Shown here: positions 38,741 to 50,122 of the stretch, piece by piece
Position numbering within the stretch: position 1 is the first letter of the stretch
Layout: the number at the start of each line of letters is the position of its first letter
NCBI GenBank assembly: GCA_963707275.1
Contig: CAVPPH010000006.1
Span: 310,001-374,000, forward strand
DNA from: JACKBK01 sp963707275
GTDB lineage: Bacteria; Chloroflexota; Anaerolineae; JAAEKA01
DNA: 64,000 bases
Reading direction: 5' to 3'
The notes under the pieces: model-generated
Databases searched by the model: none
Seen by the model: the letters and a program-made list of their open reading frames with translations, nothing else
What the model was told of the DNA's origin: nothing
Position numbers and translations under genes: made by a program

Positions 38741-39202
38741 TTATCGCTTGCGGCTGGCCTCGTAGCGGGCGATGTACTGGTCGGGCGACGTGCTGGCAAC
38801 CACCTCGGCGATGACATCCAGCGGCAGGTCGTCCAGGCTGCGGAAGTGCAGGCAGGACTTACCCATGTCCAGCTTCTTACCGGCCTCAGCAAAGGCGTCT
38901 TTCAGCCATGCTTCCTGCTGCGGGTCGCCGTAAACGCTCATCAGATAGAGCGAAATGTAGCTCTTATGCGACGCCAGCGCGATGTAGCTGAGCGGCTGAC
39001 CGTTGTAGGTCTTGGGATAGCGCGTCAGCGGGATGCCGTAGGCGATCATGCCCCAGCTCACCATCTCCTGATAGCCGGCAGGCAGGTTGTCGAGGATGAG
39101 CTGCCGCACCGCTGCGACGACAGCCCGCCGCTCTTCCGGCAATTCGTTCAAGTAGTCTTCGACCGTGACTGCCTCGCTCTTGCCCATGTTCGCCATTGTC
39201 AT
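38741..39202 (-). CDS. DUF1801 (YdhG-like) protein
   Basis: 153 residues, intact. VEDYLNELPEERRAVVAAVR, YQEMVSWGMIAYGIPL and CLHFRSLDDLPLDVIAEVV are characteristic of DUF1801, an iron-chaperone-frataxin-like fold of unknown biochemical role. The start may be ATG 39202 or, by family length, ATG 39196. Confidence 0.8.
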   Translation of the reverse strand: MTMANMGKSEAVTVEDYLNELPEERRAVVAAVRQLILDNLPAGYQEMVSWGMIAYGIPLTRYPKTYNGQPLSYIALASHKSYISLYLMSVYGDPQQEAWLKDAFAEAGKKLDMGKSCLHFRSLDDLPLDVIAEVVASTSPDQYIARYEASRKR

Positions 39203-39339
39203 CCGTTACCTAAGCTGGTCCGCACTGATTCCTTGCCACGAATTCAACGAATTGGACGAATTCAGAGTCGGAATTGGTGAAATTCGTGCAATTCGTGGCA
39301 GATTATCCGGTTCGCCGGCACGAATCTGAAGATACAGAG

Positions 39340-41055
39340 TCAAAAATACGAACTCAAAATCCTGTACAACTGGCGGATTGTCTCCAGGTTACCCTCGCGC
39401 ATCTGGCCGCCGCTGGCGTCGGCGATGGTCTGCAGGACGTCATAGTCGGCGTCGTCGCCGAACGCGATGGTGAAGACGAGCACCGGCACGCCGTTGTTGT
39501 TACCACGGCGGATCGTCTCGCGCAGACGCAGCAGGGTGACGGAGGAGGCGTTCTCGCGTCCGTCGGTCATGGCCACGATCGCGTTGATCCGCTCAGGGTC
39601 GCCATCCTGTTGCAAGCGGTCGTAGGCCACCGAGATCGCATCCAGCAACGCGGTATCCCCGGCGGCTTCCAGGTTGTCGATACTGCGCTGGAGTTGGGCG
39701 CGGTTGTTGCCCAGCGTGTCCAGCGGGTCGATGTTGTTGACGTAGGTGCTGAACTCGACCAGTCCGACCTGCTCCTGGTCGCCCTTGATCTGGTCCAGAA
39801 ACTCGCGCAACGCTGACTGGGCGGCGGCCAGCTTCTCGCCTTCCATGCTGCCGCTGGTATCCACCACGAGGTAGATGTTGGCCTTGCGCTTGGTGAACTG
39901 CCAGACGTTCTGCACGACATCGACCACGGCCGGGCCGGGCACCTGCAAGGTCGTCTGCGGTTCGCTGGGATCGGCGCCGTTGGCAGCCGAAACCGGGCTG
40001 CCATCCAGCGACAACGACAGGTCCGCGGGCCGGAAGCCGGCCTCCAGCACCACCTGCTGCGCCTCGGGCGACTGCACGTAGTCGCGGAACGCACGGAAGG
40101 TCGCCCGCTGGTTGTTTGTCAGGCCACTGGACTCCAGCAGCGCCAACGGATGATCGGCCCACGCCGTGCCCTCGGCCGGGTAGACCGCCACCAGTTCAGG
40201 CGACCCGCCGGCGCTGGCCTCGCGATTGTAGTTGACGACCAGATGCTCCTGCACCACAAACGCGTCGAGAAAGTCGCGCCCCTCTGCCTTGATGCGATCG
40301 AGGATCGCCGTCTCCCCTTCGCCGTAGAACTTGACCGTACGCTCGATGTTGCCAACGTAGTCAATGGTCGCTTGCGCGGTGGCATCTTCGACAGTCAGTC
40401 CGCGCGTTTTGCCCGCACCGGCGTAGAACTCGGCCAGCGTAGCCAGCAGGCCGCTGGCCTGGCTGGTGCTGGGGTGGCTCCAGCGAAAATCGGGATCGGC
40501 CGTGGCGCGCTGCTGAATGGTCTCCCAGCCGACAGGCTCCGCGGGCCAGCCCAGGCTGCGCGCCACATTGTCCCACATCGCGATGACAACCGGGCTGACG
40601 GCATAGCGCACCGACTCGCCGACCGGCGACGCGGCGATGGCGCCTTCGCCTAGCTGCTGCTGGCCGGACCAGCGGCGGTCCAACTGGTCAAGCCACAGGC
40701 TGGAGTCGGGCGTCAGCGCCTGGAAACGGGGCGCTTCCGACAGCGCCTCGTCGACCATCAGGTCGGGCGCCAGCTCCAGCAATTGCACCTGCATCGCCTC
40801 GCGATCGTCGGTGCGCAGCCGCTTCTCGTTGAAGCGGTTGACCAGATCGGTGATGAGAGCCGCTTTTTCCGGCGAGTAGGCCAGGGTCAGCGTCGCGCTG
40901 GCGGGATCGACATTTGTGACCACGACCTCGCCGCTGTTCTGGCGGTTGCCATTCAGCGCCACCAGCGCCAGCACGCAGGCAAACAGACAGAAGAACGCAA
41001 CGATTACCACCGTTCCAACGATCCAGGGGCCGGTAGGGGAGCGCTTATTGGCCAT
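39340..41055 (-). CDS. Membrane-anchored solute-binding plus von Willebrand A domain protein
   Basis: 571 residues, intact. One membrane anchor (11-33), a type II periplasmic-binding-like region (about 50-350; LELAPDLMVDEALS, FRDYVQSPEAQQVVLEAGFR), then a VWA domain (about 385-571) with a complete MIDAS: DTSGSMEGEK, a Thr in AAGDTALLDAI and Asp in MTDGRENAS. VWA domains bind Mg2+ and protein ligands. GGGGGTACCT precedes the ATG 10 bases after the neighbouring solute-binding gene, so they form an operon. Confidence 0.85.
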   Translation of the reverse strand: MANKRSPTGPWIVGTVVIVAFFCLFACVLALVALNGNRQNSGEVVVTNVDPASATLTLAYSPEKAALITDLVNRFNEKRLRTDDREAMQVQLLELAPDLMVDEALSEAPRFQALTPDSSLWLDQLDRRWSGQQQLGEGAIAASPVGESVRYAVSPVVIAMWDNVARSLGWPAEPVGWETIQQRATADPDFRWSHPSTSQASGLLATLAEFYAGAGKTRGLTVEDATAQATIDYVGNIERTVKFYGEGETAILDRIKAEGRDFLDAFVVQEHLVVNYNREASAGGSPELVAVYPAEGTAWADHPLALLESSGLTNNQRATFRAFRDYVQSPEAQQVVLEAGFRPADLSLSLDGSPVSAANGADPSEPQTTLQVPGPAVVDVVQNVWQFTKRKANIYLVVDTSGSMEGEKLAAAQSALREFLDQIKGDQEQVGLVEFSTYVNNIDPLDTLGNNRAQLQRSIDNLEAAGDTALLDAISVAYDRLQQDGDPERINAIVAMTDGRENASSVTLLRLRETIRRGNNNGVPVLVFTIAFGDDADYDVLQTIADASGGQMREGNLETIRQLYRILSSYF

Positions 41056-41065
41056 AGGTACCCCC

Positions 41066-42320
41066 TTACTGGGCCACGTTCAGGTCGAACCAGCGCAGCA
41101 GCGCCAGCAGGACATCGCGGTCCGGGCGAGCGCATCGCCTCGGTGCGCGAGACGATGGGGACGACACCCTGATCTGCCCAGCGGGTGAAGGGACTGTCGG
41201 GCTGGTCCACCGACACGGATGAGTTGGCCGGCCGCAGCCCGTAGGCGACCGCTTTGGCCTGCACCTCTGGCGACAGCAGATAGCGCTGAAACTCCAGTGC
41301 TGCGTTTTTCTCGGCCGCGCTGGTCTCCGGCCCGATCCAGGTAGTGAACGGGAAGTCGAACCAGGTGACGTACTTCGGGTAGAAGATGTCCAGCGGCTCG
41401 CCCCAGCGGGTCTGGATGCCCTCCATGTTGTTGAGCAGATCCGACTCCAGCAGTTGGCCGCCGTCGCCGGCCGAGTAGCCGAACAGCGCGAAATCCTCGG
41501 CGGTGTAGGCGCTGCCGCCGCTCAGGTCGGTGGTGCTGCCCATCAATTCGCCCAACCACTGCTGGAAGTCAGGGTCGGTTACCTCGGCTGTGCCGATGGT
41601 GGCCGAGTCGTAGTATTCACCGGCCGCCGCGACCATGGCGGCCAACCCGCCGACGTTCTTGCGCGGGTTGGGAACCACCAGCTTGAAGAAGCCCCACTCT
41701 GGCAGCCCACCCAACTCCGGCCAACCGCCGTGGGTGATCGCTGCGTCGTGGATCACCTGCCAGTCAACGTCGCCAAAGTGCTCTTTCAGCACCTCGGCGC
41801 GGCTCTGGTAGACACCCCAGGCGAACAGGCTGATGGCGGTGGGACGGGCGCGATACTCACCGTCGGTCAGGAAGACGTCGCGACCAAGGCGCTCCTTGTA
41901 GGCAACGTTGGCCAGCTCAGGCAGGTAGCGGCTGTCGGGAATCCACGCGGTGGGGAAGCGTTCCAGCGCGTGTTCCTGCTCCGGCGTCAGGTTCTCCAGA
42001 TCGACATCCGCCGGCAGCGCGCCGAACTCATCGCGGTCGAACTTGCCCAGCGCTGACAGGCCATCCATCGAGACGATCTCAACCTGGATAGGGTTGCCGT
42101 CCAATTCGTGCCCACCCTCAGCGTTGAACTCCTTGGCGGCCTCGTTGACCCAGTCGTAGACCGGCAGGGCCGTCAGCACGCGCACGTTGATCGGCCCGCG
42201 CTGATCGACGACCAGCGGCGATGACGACTGGTCGCTGAGCAGGCGCGCCATAGCAGCCAGCCCGACGATTGCCAGAGCAGCCACAACAATGACAATAAAG
42301 ATCACGCGCGTACGGTTCAT
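41066..42320 (-). CDS. Membrane-anchored extracellular solute-binding-like protein; C-terminal frameshift
   Basis: About 418 residues. N-terminal membrane anchor (6-28), then a solute-binding fold: INVRVLTALPVYDWVNEAAK, YVTWFDFPFTTWIG, LEFQRYLLSPEVQAKAVAYG. The last residues run out of frame; correcting near 41130 gives DRDVLLALLRWFDLNVAQ and a TAA at 41066-41068, just before the VWA gene ribosome site. The longer frame to 41004 is an artefact. Paralogous in layout to the binding half of the VWA protein. Confidence 0.75.
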
Positions 42321-42339
42321 CTATTGGTCGCTCCTGTCG

Positions 42340-42484
42340 CGAATGGTAAGTAGTGATCGGTAAACGGTAAACAGTAATCAGAGTTCACAGGCCAGAAGTC
42401 AGAAGTTTGTTGCCGCTGAACCGTATGTACATCGGTCACTGGTTACTTTTCACTGCCTACCGCTTACTGATCACCGATTACCGT
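42340..42484. repeat. Short-repeat intergenic tract (AGTAATCGGT/ATCACCGATTAC type)
   Basis: Rich in variants of GGTAAACGGTAAACAGTAA on one side and CTTACTGATCACCGATTACC on the other, which are inverse to each other, giving a loose palindrome. The same words occur at 37560-37620. No gene. Confidence 0.55.
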
Positions 42485-43168
42485 TTACCCTTCGGCAAGG
42501 CCCAGGCGGCGCTTGCGCTCCATGAGTTGCTGGTCGATCTCGCGGCGATCAAGGGCGTCGTCCAACTGGGCGTCGAGGCTCGATGCCAGCATGTCGCTCT
42601 CAGCCGTGGCCTTGTCCAGCCGCTGGCGAATGCCTTCGGCCACGCGTGCCACGTCTTCGTCCCGGCTGCCGGCCAGGTCGTCGAGGCTGCGCATGGTTCG
42701 GTTGGAGATTTCCTTGGCCTTGGCCAGGTCCATCAGCGCCTGCAGCTGCTCGCGCTCCTGCTTCACCGTTGCCAGCTTGGCTTCCAGCTTGAGCTTGGCA
42801 TCGCGCAGGCTGTCGTACTCGCGCTCCAGTTGCGCCAACTGCGTGGTGTACTCTTCCACAGTCGAGCGGGTCGCGTTGAGCTTGCTCTGCGCAGCTTCCG
42901 CCAGCGAGTTCTTGCCATCGGACAGCAGCAGGTCGATGTCGCGGTCCAGCCGGTCGGCCTGCGCCTGGTATTCGTCGCGCTTGCGGCGGATTGTCTTGAC
43001 TTGGCCGCCAACCGTTGCGACGGCATCGTCGAGCTTCTCGAGGTTGTTTTCAATCTCCCGAATGTAATAGTTGTAAACCGCGACGGAGTTCGATTGCAGC
43101 GCCTGATCGACCAGTTGATGCAGATTCGCGGAAACAAGAATCTGGACTTTTTCCAGCAAGGTTGCCAT
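42485..43168 (-). CDS. pspA: PspA/IM30 (Vipp1-like) membrane-stress protein
   Basis: 227 residues, all helical and charged. The N-terminus MATLLEKVQILVSANLHQLVD and the following YYIREIENNLEKLDDAVATV are those of the PspA/Vipp1 family. ESCRT-III-like proteins of this family form rods that protect or remodel the inner membrane under stress. It is first in a minus-strand set with two solute-binding/VWA proteins. A TATCAT -10-like box on the minus strand (plus 43339-43344), preceded by CTGTGG, is a possible promoter. Confidence 0.87.
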   Translation of the reverse strand: MATLLEKVQILVSANLHQLVDQALQSNSVAVYNYYIREIENNLEKLDDAVATVGGQVKTIRRKRDEYQAQADRLDRDIDLLLSDGKNSLAEAAQSKLNATRSTVEEYTTQLAQLEREYDSLRDAKLKLEAKLATVKQEREQLQALMDLAKAKEISNRTMRSLDDLAGSRDEDVARVAEGIRQRLDKATAESDMLASSLDAQLDDALDRREIDQQLMERKRRLGLAEG

Positions 43169-43204
43169 AGGGTAGAATTTCCTCTATTCTCGTAACTATT
43201 CATG

Positions 43205-43297
43205 AGGTGCCAGGCACTTCACGCTATGGTTAAGCTGCTCAGTTCGTGCCGGGGTCGCTCCTCGTCCCGGTCAAAGTGCCAGACACCTGAGCAGTAG
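43205..43297. repeat. Palindromic element (AGGTGCCAGGCACTT type)
   Basis: Arms 43205-43219 and 43274-43288 are imperfect inverted repeats, and TAAGCTGCTCAG / CTGAGCAG pair inside and across the end. It lies in the gap between pspA and the histidine kinase and is related to the AAGTGCC palindrome at 50004-50037. Confidence 0.6.
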
Positions 43298-43393
43298 CTA
43301 TTCTCTTATACGAAATTTCGGCGGGATTTGTCGCACAGATGATACCACAGAAGGGGCGAGGATACCAGCATTTCCCAACGGCGTCAACGCCAT

Positions 43394-46300
43394 CTATTCC
43401 AACTCCCGCACGACCGGCAGCGTAAAGGAAAATGTGCTGCCTGCGCCAGGAACGCTCTCGACCCGAAGCTCGCCGCCGTGCGCTTCTACAATCTGCTTGG
43501 CGATGGTCAGTCCCAGTCCGGTGCCTGCCCGCCGGCGGGTCCAGCGGCTGTCCACCTGATAGAAACGGTCCCAGATCTTGTCGATCCGGTCGGGAGGGAT
43601 GCCGATGCCGGTGTCGCTGATAGCCACGAGGACGGTGGTCTCATCCCTGCGCATCACGGCGGCGGTGATGCTGTCACCGTTGGCGCTGAACTTGATAGCG
43701 TTGCCGATCAGGTTGTCGAGAACCTGCCCCAACCGGCGAGCGTCAGCCCAAACCGGGGGCAGATCATGCTCGAATTGCTGGTGGACGCTGATGCCGGCAC
43801 GGTCGGCCGCCGCGAAGCTTCCCTGAACACTGGTGGTAACGACGGCCGCGATGTCAACCTGGTCCGGATCGATGGTGAGCATGTCGGCCTGCTTGAGGGA
43901 GATAATATCGTTGACAAGATGAATCACCGCATCGCCGCGGTCGAGAACGATCTCCAGCGCCTCGCGTTGGTCGGGAGTAAGGTCCCCGGCATAGCCTTCC
44001 AGCAGGTACTCGACGTAGCCCTTGACGAAGGTCAGCGGCGTGCGCAACTCGTGAGAAATGTTGGCTACGAACTCGTCCTTCAATCGATTCAGCTCGCGTA
44101 AGTCTTCGTAGGCTACGCGGGTCTCGTGGTAGAGTTGAGTCTTCTGAATCGCGACCGCTGCCAGGTCGGCAAAGGCCGCTATTGTGTACAGGTCTTCCTC
44201 GCTATAGAAACCGGGCGTAGCACTGTCGGCAGCCAGCGCGCCCACCACCTGCCCGCCAGCGATCAGGGGAGCGCCGATCCACGACTCGATATAGCTGGAC
44301 TCTGGGTACTCGCGCCAGATTTCTGACGCGCGCGTGTGGCTGACCAACAGCGGCCCCAAAGTCTCGACCATTGTGTCGAGGGTTGCAAAGGTGCCAGGCT
44401 CGATTCGCTGGCCGATGTTGCCCGATGCCACCGGTCCCTTGGCTGCCCGCAGCGAGAGACCTCCACCCTCCAGCAGGAACAGCCAGCTATTGTCGTATGG
44501 CAACACGTCGTGCAACAGGCCCAGAACCTGCTCCAGCGCGCTGTCGGGGTCGGCAGCAAAGCTCAACGCGCGTGCAGCGCTGTTGAGGCGCTCGGCCCGT
44601 TCGCGATAGCGGCGCTCGGCGGCCAGCAGAAACGCGTTGTCGAGCGCCGCCGACGCCTGGTTGGCAAACGCCTGCACCGCCGGTACAGAATCAATTGTGA
44701 GCTGCTCGCCAACCACTGCCAGCAGGCCAAACTCCTGCTGCTGCCGCACCAGCGGAGCGATCACCGTGCGCAGCCTGGAGAAAAGCTCGTTCAAGACGCG
44801 CGGCGGAGTCACCCAGTCGACAAATTCAGCCAAAGCCACATGCTCCGGCCCGCTGATAAACACTGCCTGCCCGCGCCACATCATTTCGAGTAGATCTTCA
44901 GCATATTTCTCGGCCACCCGCACCAACACCGTCTCAGTGATCATACTGCCGGCTTGCAAATCGCGCAGCCGCGGGGCAACCGCGTGATAGTCGAGGCGAA
45001 CAGCGTTGTCGTCGCCGTCGTAGCGAAACACGGCGATACTCAGGCCAAGTTTACCAAGCTCAGCGCCGACGGTGGCGAAGACCTGCTGCGGGTTGGTGGC
45101 GTAGCGCACTTGCGCCGCAGCGTTGTTGAGCGCCAGCAGTGTCTGCTCAGTGCGCTTGCGCTGTGTGATGTCGGTAAACGCTGTGAGTGTACCGGTGAAC
45201 GCAATCGCCGCTGTACACCGGCGTTGCGTTGACCAGCACCGGCAGTTCGGAGCCATCTTTGCAGAGCAGAGAAGCCTCGTAGCGTCCCTTCTCGCCGCGC
45301 GCCCGACCAACAGCTTGCTCGTCGACATGCCGGCCCATCTCCGGCGAGAGCAGAACGTCGGTGAGTTGTCCAATCAGCTCATCGGCTGTGTACCCGACCA
45401 TCTCGCACAGGCGCGGGTTGACATACTCGACCCGGTCGTCACTCAACTCCAGCAGGATACCAGCTTCGACGCTGTTCAACAGCTTTTCGTTGAAGTTCTT
45501 GACCCGCTCGACCTCTTCCGCCCGGCGCTGGGCAGCAGCGTAGAGGCGGGCATTCGCCAAACCGGTGGCCGCCTGGTCGGCAAATGCCTGCGCCGAGCGC
45601 GATGTGCGAGTCGTCGAAGGTGCGCGGACGGTCTGAATCGACGCACAGTACGCCGACGATCTCACCCTTGAAAACCATCGGCACGCCCATCCAGCAGCGG
45701 ATGCGTTCGTGTCCCGGTATCGGATTCCACAGCGGGCTGCCGCGGGTCTCCGCGATCAGCAACGAGCGTCTCGTTTCAACCACCTGATCCGCGGCCGGGA
45801 GCTTGCTTCGCTCCATTTCCCCAAAGATCGGCGCTTCTCGCCCGTCGCGGTGAATGAACGCAGCAATGCGGAAACTATCACGGGCGAAGGTGAAAATCGA
45901 GGCGCTGTCGAAGTCCAGCGCTCGCTGCAAATGTTCGAGGATCGTCAACGCCGCCCGGTCGAAATCCAGCGAGGAACTGACCGACGACGCCAGCCCGCGC
46001 AACGCCTCCAGGTCAGCCATCCGCTGCTGAGCTGACTGGTAGAGCTGTGCGTTCTTGATGGCGACGGCAGCGTGGTTCGCCACCGTCTGCGCGAGATAGA
46101 TGTCTGTCTGCGAGAAACGGCGAGGCGAATCGAAGTAAGCCACCAGCGCGCCGAAAACTTCGTCCTGGTGCCTCAGACCGACCATCAGCATGCTGCCGAT
46201 GCTTTCGCTGCGCACTTCATCGCGCAAGGCATCGAAACGCGGATCAGCGGCCACGTCCTCGACCACCGTCATGCGCTCGGTCAAAAGGACGCCGCCGGGC

Positions 46301-46585
46301 AGGCTGCGATACGCCGCTTCCACCTTGCTCGTGTAGTTTGCAGAGACGCCCCAGGCTCGCTGGCAGGCCACCACGCCTGTGGATGCGTCACCCAGAAACG
46401 AGCGCGCCGCGCCCTGTGCCCAGGAGAACGCGCACGCCGTCGCCCAGGACATCGAGCACAGTATCCAGTTCCAGCGAACTATTGAGTTGACGCGAGAGGG
46501 ACTCAAGCTGCTCCAGAGACACCGGCCACTGTTGGACCGGCATTCCCGGAGGATAGTTCGGAGTTGTGGCGATTGACTTGCTCAT
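43394..46585 (-). CDS. Multi-GAF/PAS hybrid-sensor histidine kinase; frameshifted
   Basis: About 1,060 residues over four frames (breaks near 46440, 45590 and 45205). Order: N-terminal GAF (LSRQLNSSLELDTVLDVLGD, VVEDVAADPRFDALRDEV), second GAF (LRGLASSVSSSLDFDRAA, WMGVPMVFKGEIVGVL), PAS (LLNSVEAGILLELSDDRVEY), two more GAF-like regions (LLALNNAAAQVRYATNPQQV; ARALSFAADPDSALEQVLG), HisKA with VANISHELRTPLTFVKGYVE (phospho-acceptor His), and HATPase_c with LIGNAIKFSANG, DTGIGIPPD and GTGLGLTIAKQIVE. No membrane helix, no receiver domain. No response regulator adjoins it. Confidence 0.85.
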
Positions 46586-46777
46586 GGCAAGAAAACACTC
46601 GGCAAGATGTCCACGCTGGCCTCCGCCCCAACCTGGCTCGACCCTGAGATGGCAAAAGGACGAGCAGTCTTTGGGACACGCAGACAGCGGCAGCGAGGAA
46701 GTTCATTTCCGGCGACGCTATCTGCGCCACCGGAAACGAACAAGGTGAAAGACGACGCCTGCGCGTATTGCTGTTGT

Positions 46778-49700
46778 TTATCTCTTGGAGCGGCGACGCT
46801 TGGTCGCCGCCGGTTGCGCGCCACGGCCAGCCGGCGCTGGCTGTTTGGCCGACGTAGTGCCTGCCTGGTCGGTGCGCATGTGGCAGTGCTTGTATTTCTT
46901 GCCACTGCCGCACCAGCACGGGTCGTTGCGGCCAATATCGACGCTGGAGCGCCGCTCGGTCTGCTGGTCTGCACCGTTGTCGCCGCGGTTGGTCTGCATG
47001 ACCCGGCGCACCGGCTGCTGTTGGCGCACCACGTCCACCTTGAAGATGGCGTGCACGATGTCGCTCTCGATGGATCCGAGCAGCTCCTGGTACATCTCGT
47101 GCGCTTCCTTCTTGTAGGCCACCAGCGGCTGGATCTGGCCGAAGGCGCGCAGCCCGATGCCCTCGCGCAGCGCGTCCAGATCGGTCAGGTGGCGCACCCA
47201 GCGTTCATCGACCGCGCGCACCATGACCAGCCGGTCGCGATAGAGCGCCGCACCCTCGGTTACACCGTCCGCCACAGCCTGCTGGATATCCTCAGGCAGT
47301 TGGCGCAGCGGCAGGCGTGCGGTCGCTTCGTCGATGGACCCGCCAAGCTGTGACAGCACCCGATTGTACACCACCGCGTTGAAGGGATCACCGCGTTCGC
47401 TCAGATTGGCCAGCGTCAGCCCTTCGTCGCCAAACTGGCGCAACAGCGCCGCGCCGTTGGCCTGCGCCCGCGCATCGTAGTAAGCTTCAGCGTGGTCTTC
47501 GAGCTGATTCTGGATCTCATCCGTCGTCAGCGGGTGCCACGACTCGACCGTCATGTAGTCCGGCAGTGGGAAAAGGGCTGTCAGCCCGCCATGCAGCCCG
47601 GCCAGATCGCGATCCTCCGGTTCCTCAGCGACCGCAAACGACTGCACCAGGCGTGCGATCTGTGATCCAACCATCCGTAGCACATTCTCGCGCAGAGTTG
47701 GCTCACTGAGGATACGCCGCCGCTCTTCGTAGATCACCTCACGCTGCTTGTTGACGACATCGTCATACTCCAGCACGTGCTTGCGGATGTCGAAGTTGTA
47801 GCCCTCGACCCGGCCCTGCGCGTTCTCGATCGACTTGCTGACCATGCCATGTTCCAGCGGCATATCGTCTTCCACGCCCATCCGCTCCATCAGTCCGGCC
47901 ACACGTTCGCCGCCGAAGCGACGCATCAGGTCGTCGTCCAGACGCGACGAAGAAGCGGCTGGAGCCGGGGTCTCCCTGACGCCCGGCGCGGCCACGCAAC
48001 TGGTTGTCGATGCGACGCGCTTCGTGGCGCTCGGTGCCAACCACATGCAATCCGCCGGCTTCCAGCACCCGCTGGCGATCCGCCGCGCTCTCCGCCTTGG
48101 CCTCGGCCAGCGCCTGCTCCCACAGTTCGGGGTCCAGGTCGGCCAGGTCGTGACCGGCGCGGCGCACGGTATCGCGTGCGATGCCCTCCGGGTTGCCGCC
48201 CAGCAGGATGTCCACACCACGGCCGGCCATGTTGGTGGCGATGGTGACGGCGCCGAACGGCCGGCCTGCGCGATGATCAGCGCCTCACGTTCGTGGTTCT
48301 TGGCGTTGAGGACGTTGTGCGGGACGCCGCGCCGTTGCAAGCAGCGACGCCAGAGAACTCGCTGGTCTCGATGGCAACCGTGCCTACCAGCACCGGCTGT
48401 CCCCGCTTATTGGCGTCGGCGATCTCCTCCACCACCGCGTTGAACTTGGCGCGCCCGTCGCGGTAAACATAGTCGGGCCGGTCATCGCGGATGACAGGGA
48501 CATTGGTGGGAATGACAACCACATCCAGCCCGTAGATCTTGCCGAACTCTTCCTTTTCTGTCTCGGCCGTACCGGTCATGCCGGCCAGCTTGGCGTACAT
48601 GCGGAAGTAGTTCTGGAAGGTGATGGTCGCCAGCGTCAGCGACTCGCGCTGGACTCGCACCCCTTCCTTGGCTTCGATGGCCTGGTGCAGCCCCTCGGAG
48701 TAGCGGCGGCCTTCCATCAGCCGGCCGGTGAACTCATCGACGATGATCACCTCGTCGTCGCGGACGATGTAGTCGCGGTCGCGCTTGAAGAGCACCGCGG
48801 CCCGCAGCGCGTTGTCCAGGTAGGGCGACAGTTCGAAGTTCTCAGGCGAATAGAGATTGCTGATACCCAACCAGTCCTGAATCCGCTCGATGCCGTTCTC
48901 GGTGAGGGTGACAACCTTGTCCTTCTCGTCCACCACGTAGTCGCCGTCGGCCTCTTCCTTGCTGGTCGAGGAACGCAGCCGCGGCATAATCTCGGCAAAG
49001 CGTTTGTACCAGTCGCTGGACTCCTGCGCCTGGCCGGAGATGATCAGCGGTGTGCGCGCCTCGTCGATGAGGATGTTGTCCACCTCGTCCACGATGGCGA
49101 AGAACAGCTCGCGCTGCGAGCGCTGTGCAAGATCCTGCACCATGTTGTCGCGCAGGTAGTCGAAGCCAAACTCGTTGTTGGTGCCGTAGGTGATGTCGGC
49201 CAGATAGGCTTCGCGGCGGGTCACGGGTCGCAGGTGCTGGAAGCGGTCGTCGGCCGAGCGATAGTCGGGGTCGAACATGTAGGAGCCGCGGTTGGGGTCG
49301 CCGGCGGTGGACTGGATGACAGCCGTCCGCAGCCCCAGCAGGTGATAGATCGGCCCCATCCATTGAACGCCGACCTTGGAAAGATAGTCGTTGGGCGTGA
49401 CGAGATGCACGCCGCGTCCGGTGAGCGCGTTGAGATAGAGCGGCAAGGTCGCGACCAGGGTCTTGCCTTCACCGGTCTTCATCTCGGCGATCCAGCCCTT
49501 GTGCAGCACCATGCCGCCGATCAACTGGACGTCGAAGTGGCGCATGCCGGTGGTACGCCGGCTGGCCTCGCGCACCAGCGCAAAGGCCTCGGGCAGTATC
49601 TCCTGGAGTATCTCTTCTTCATCGGCGCGGATATCGCGTCGCATGTCGCGCATTGCGATATTGAGTTGGGCGCGGGTGGTCGAGTCTCGCTCGCGTTCCC

Positions 49701-49914
49701 AGTCGGCGCGCAGTTCAGCCAGTTCGACGTTGCCGGCCTGCGAAGCCTCTCTCAACTGAACCTGAAAAGCAGCCGTGCGCTGTGCGAATTCTTCATCGGG
49801 CAGCGCCATCATCTCGCTTTCGAGATCGTTGATGGCAACTACGGTGCGCTGCATCCCTTTGACGACCTTGCCACTGCCGTCGCCAAAGGTATTCTTGACG
49901 AAGTTCTTAAACAT
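46778..49914 (-). CDS. secA: Protein translocase ATPase SecA; frameshifted as assembled
   Basis: About 1,045 residues. NBD1 has Walker A WIAEMKTGEGKTLVA and DEVDNILIDEARTPLIISG; the DYLSKVGVQWMGPIY and NEFGFDYLRDNM motifs follow; NBD2 has TNMAGRGVDILLGGNP and GRAGRQGDPGSS; the C-terminus carries the SEC-C zinc motif DPCWCGSGKKYKHCH. Breaks near 48335, 48262 and 47945 are single-base. Because SecA is essential and all motifs are intact, these must be sequence errors, which calibrates the rest of the window. SecA drives export of unfolded proteins through SecYEG. Confidence 0.95.
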
Positions 49915-49964
49915 TTCTGAGTCTATCCTGTGTTGAAGTTGTCTGAATCTAACGAACGTCCTGC

Positions 49965-49992
49965 ATTATACCACAGCACCAGACTCCGGCAA
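49965..49992 (-). promoter_or_regulatory. Predicted extended -10 promoter of secA
   Basis: On the minus strand TGGTATAAT (TATAAT at plus 49965-49970) with TTGCCG 16 bases upstream (plus 49987-49992; 4 of 6 to consensus). It is about 50 bases before the secA ATG at 49914. Confidence 0.6.
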
Positions 49993-50003
49993 CACAGCAC
50001 GCT

Positions 50004-50037
50004 CAAGTGCCAGGGACTTCGGAAAGTCCCCGGCACT
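50004..50037. repeat. Imperfect palindrome (AAGTGCC type)
   Basis: AAGTGCC-A-GGGACTT pairs with AAGTCCC-C-GGCACTT around CGGA. Between the secA promoter and the terminator below. Related to 43205-43297. Confidence 0.7.
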
Positions 50038-50059
50038 TACCTCGCTGACTAACAAAAGA

Positions 50060-50084
50060 AACGACCCACACGAAGCGGGTCGTT
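50060..50084 (-). terminator. Terminator after the small ORF upstream of secA
   Basis: On the minus strand AACGACCC / GGGTCGTT (8-bp stem) is followed directly by TCTTTTG. It lies about 40 bases past the stop at 50123. Confidence 0.7.
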
Positions 50085-50122
50085 GGTACGTACTATAACG
50101 ATAGCTGCGAGTCACAATTCAG

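Noticed and set aside
41004..41065. Longer C-terminus of the solute-binding protein overlapping the VWA gene
   Set aside because: A one-base shift restores a natural ending with a TAA right before the VWA ribosome site.
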